Assembly: GCA_004322375.1 (NCBI GenBank)
Contig: SCUC01000117.1
Coordinates: 1 to 14,458 of the forward strand
DNA: 14,458 nt
From: Bacteroidota bacterium
GTDB taxonomy: Bacteria; Bacteroidota; Ignavibacteria; UBA10030; SZUA-254
Direction: 5' to 3'
A program made the position numbers and the translations under genes. Shown here piece after piece: positions 13,276-14,458 of the stretch; the first letter of the stretch is position 1, and each line of letters opens with the position of its first letter. The notes below the pieces were generated by a model, which worked only from the letters and a program-made list of their open reading frames with translations, was not told the DNA's origin and did no database searches.

Positions 13276-14458
13276 CTACAATCCATTAAGTTTCGATAAA
13301 AGATACTGACTTAACTTGTCAATTCCAACACGCTCTTGTGTCATTGAGTCGCGTTCGCGGACAGTTACCGTTTGATCCTGCAGTGTTTGCGAATCAACGG
13401 TAATGCAGAACGGCGTACCGACTTCATCCTGACGGCGATATCGCCTGCCGACTGCTCCGCTATCATCATAGAACACCCGCATTTGCGGTCGTAGTTCCTT
13501 CTCTATATTCCTTGCTATTTCAGGCATTCCGTCCCTGTTCACTAAGGGAAAAATTGCCGCTTTTATGGGAGCCAGCTTCGGATGAAATTTCAACACTACG
13601 CGTGTCTCCATCGTTCCTTCCGCTGTTGGAGCTTCCTCCTCGGCATACGCATTCACTAAAAACGCCATAAACGAACGGCTCGCTCCCGCCGATGTTTCAA
13701 TGATAAACGGTGTAAATTTCTCTTTTGTTTCATCATCATAATATTGCATTGTTTTGCCGGAATACTCTTGATGACGGGAGAGATCGAAATCGGTACGGTT
13801 ATGAATGCCCTCTATTTCTCCCCACCCAAAAGGAAACTGAAATTCTATATCGTACGCATCCTTCGCGTAGTGGGCAAGCTTCCCGGGTTCATGCTGATGC
13901 CATTGTAATCGTTCTTTCGGCATTCCGAGGTTGACAAACCAGTTCATTCTCTGCCCGCGCCAATATTCAAACCATTCGACATCAGTCCCGGGCTTGACAA
14001 AAAATTGCATTTCCATCTGCTCAAATTCCCGCGTGCGGAAAAGGAAATTTTTCGTGTTGATTTCATTGCGGAACGCTTTTCCAATCTGCGCGATGCCGAA
14101 CGGCAGCTTCTGCCTCGATGCGCCCTGCACGTTCAGAAAATTTACAAAAATTCCTTGCGCCGTTTCCGGGCGTAAATACACAACGTTGGTAGAATCTTCC
14201 ACCGGACCGACAAACGTTTTGAACATCAAGTTAAATTTTCTCGCTTCAGTGAACGTTCCCTTGTTGCCGCAGTTCGGGCAGCTGAGAGCGGAGAGCAGGG
14301 CGTTTTGAGCTGTATCAGCGCGCTTTTTGAATTCTTCTATAATAAATTCATCTTTTTGCTGCCCTTGAAATTTTTCCGGCTCAATCTCCCGTAATGCTTC
14401 TTTTTGCTTCTTCACGGAAAGCTCATCGAATAAAATATCAACCCTGTACCGGGCTTTG
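13276..14458 (-). CDS. glyQS: Glycyl-tRNA synthetase (homodimeric class II type), 5' end beyond the window
   Basis: This enzyme charges tRNA-Gly with glycine using ATP in the cytoplasm. The frame stays open to the right edge; the GTG at 14415 is internal, since the codons before it read ARYRVDILFDELS, which belongs to the N-terminal catalytic region of this family. About 394 residues are visible, so some 60-100 are missing by the family's usual length. Landmarks: CPNCG of the zinc-binding insertion, YLRPETAQGIFVNF, class II motif 2 with FGIAQIGKAFRNEI and FRTREFEQMEMQFF, motif 3 around ETSAGASRSFMAFL with its arginine, and the anticodon-binding domain at the end (LAPIKAAIFPLV, YDDSGAVGRRYRRQDEVGTP, TVTVRERDS). 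It is the single-chain type, not the separate alpha and beta subunits. It is upstream of the lipoprotein pair on the same strand. Confidence 0.95.
   Translation of the reverse strand, partial: KARYRVDILFDELSVKKQKEALREIEPEKFQGQQKDEFIIEEFKKRADTAQNALLSALSCPNCGNKGTFTEARKFNLMFKTFVGPVEDSTNVVYLRPETAQGIFVNFLNVQGASRQKLPFGIAQIGKAFRNEINTKNFLFRTREFEQMEMQFFVKPGTDVEWFEYWRGQRMNWFVNLGMPKERLQWHQHEPGKLAHYAKDAYDIEFQFPFGWGEIEGIHNRTDFDLSRHQEYSGKTMQYYDDETKEKFTPFIIETSAGASRSFMAFLVNAYAEEEAPTAEGTMETRVVLKFHPKLAPIKAAIFPLVNRDGMPEIARNIEKELRPQMRVFYDDSGAVGRRYRRQDEVGTPFCITVDSQTLQDQTVTVRERDSMTQERVGIDKLSQYLLSKLNGL

Noticed and set aside
13931..14308. Plus-strand frame of 125 codons opposite the glycyl-tRNA synthetase
   Set aside because: It is a shadow of a highly conserved enzyme frame and has no ribosome binding site or recognisable domain.
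14413..14415. GTG as the start of the glycyl-tRNA synthetase gene
   Set aside because: The frame continues to the edge with residues typical of the enzyme's N-terminal catalytic part, so the true start lies beyond the window.

Overview
The window looks like chromosome from the Ignavibacteria/Bacteroidota-Chlorobiota side of the bacterial tree. Three secreted proteins carry the C-terminal sorting-type domain with the PNPFNPTT signature, usual for type IX secretion (T9SS) cargo. The lipoproteins have acidic residues just after the lipid-bearing cysteine, and Shine-Dalgarno signals are weak or absent at several genes. No tRNA, rRNA, CRISPR array or transposase was seen. The assignment is by family knowledge only, since no database search was possible.

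Layout from left to right. A signal-peptide gene runs off the left edge on the minus strand, behind a candidate promoter. Next is a minus-strand LVIVD beta-propeller protein with a T9SS tail, preceded by two tiny ORFs joined by ATGA overlaps. A 72-residue single-pass membrane protein reads on the plus strand, followed by copy 1 of a 138-bp palindromic repeat and a minus-strand coding remnant. A plus-strand T9SS-tailed protein follows, with a clear intrinsic terminator. A large soluble PAS-GAF hybrid histidine kinase with two receiver domains comes next, with copy 2 of the repeat directly after its stop codon. The rest is minus strand: an FG-GAP/VCBS repeat protein with a T9SS tail; a ZIP metal transporter overlapping an exported TPR protein; two paralogous fibronectin-type lipoproteins; and the 3' part of the glycyl-tRNA synthetase gene, which runs off the right edge.

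Most of the gene content concerns the cell envelope and surface: four exported or T9SS-type proteins, two lipoproteins, an exported TPR protein and a metal transporter. One cytosolic signalling kinase and one housekeeping synthetase make up the remainder. The right-hand minus-strand genes are closely spaced and may be co-transcribed from beyond the right edge, although no promoter or terminator settles this.

The least expected material is non-coding or semi-coding repeat structure. There is a dispersed 137-138 bp palindromic element whose two copies preserve helices through a compensatory base-pair change. There are degenerate 7-bp tandem arrays in three gaps. A palindrome inside the VCBS gene coincides with an apparent in-frame insertion in its sorting domain. 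No defence, biosynthetic or phage system was found.
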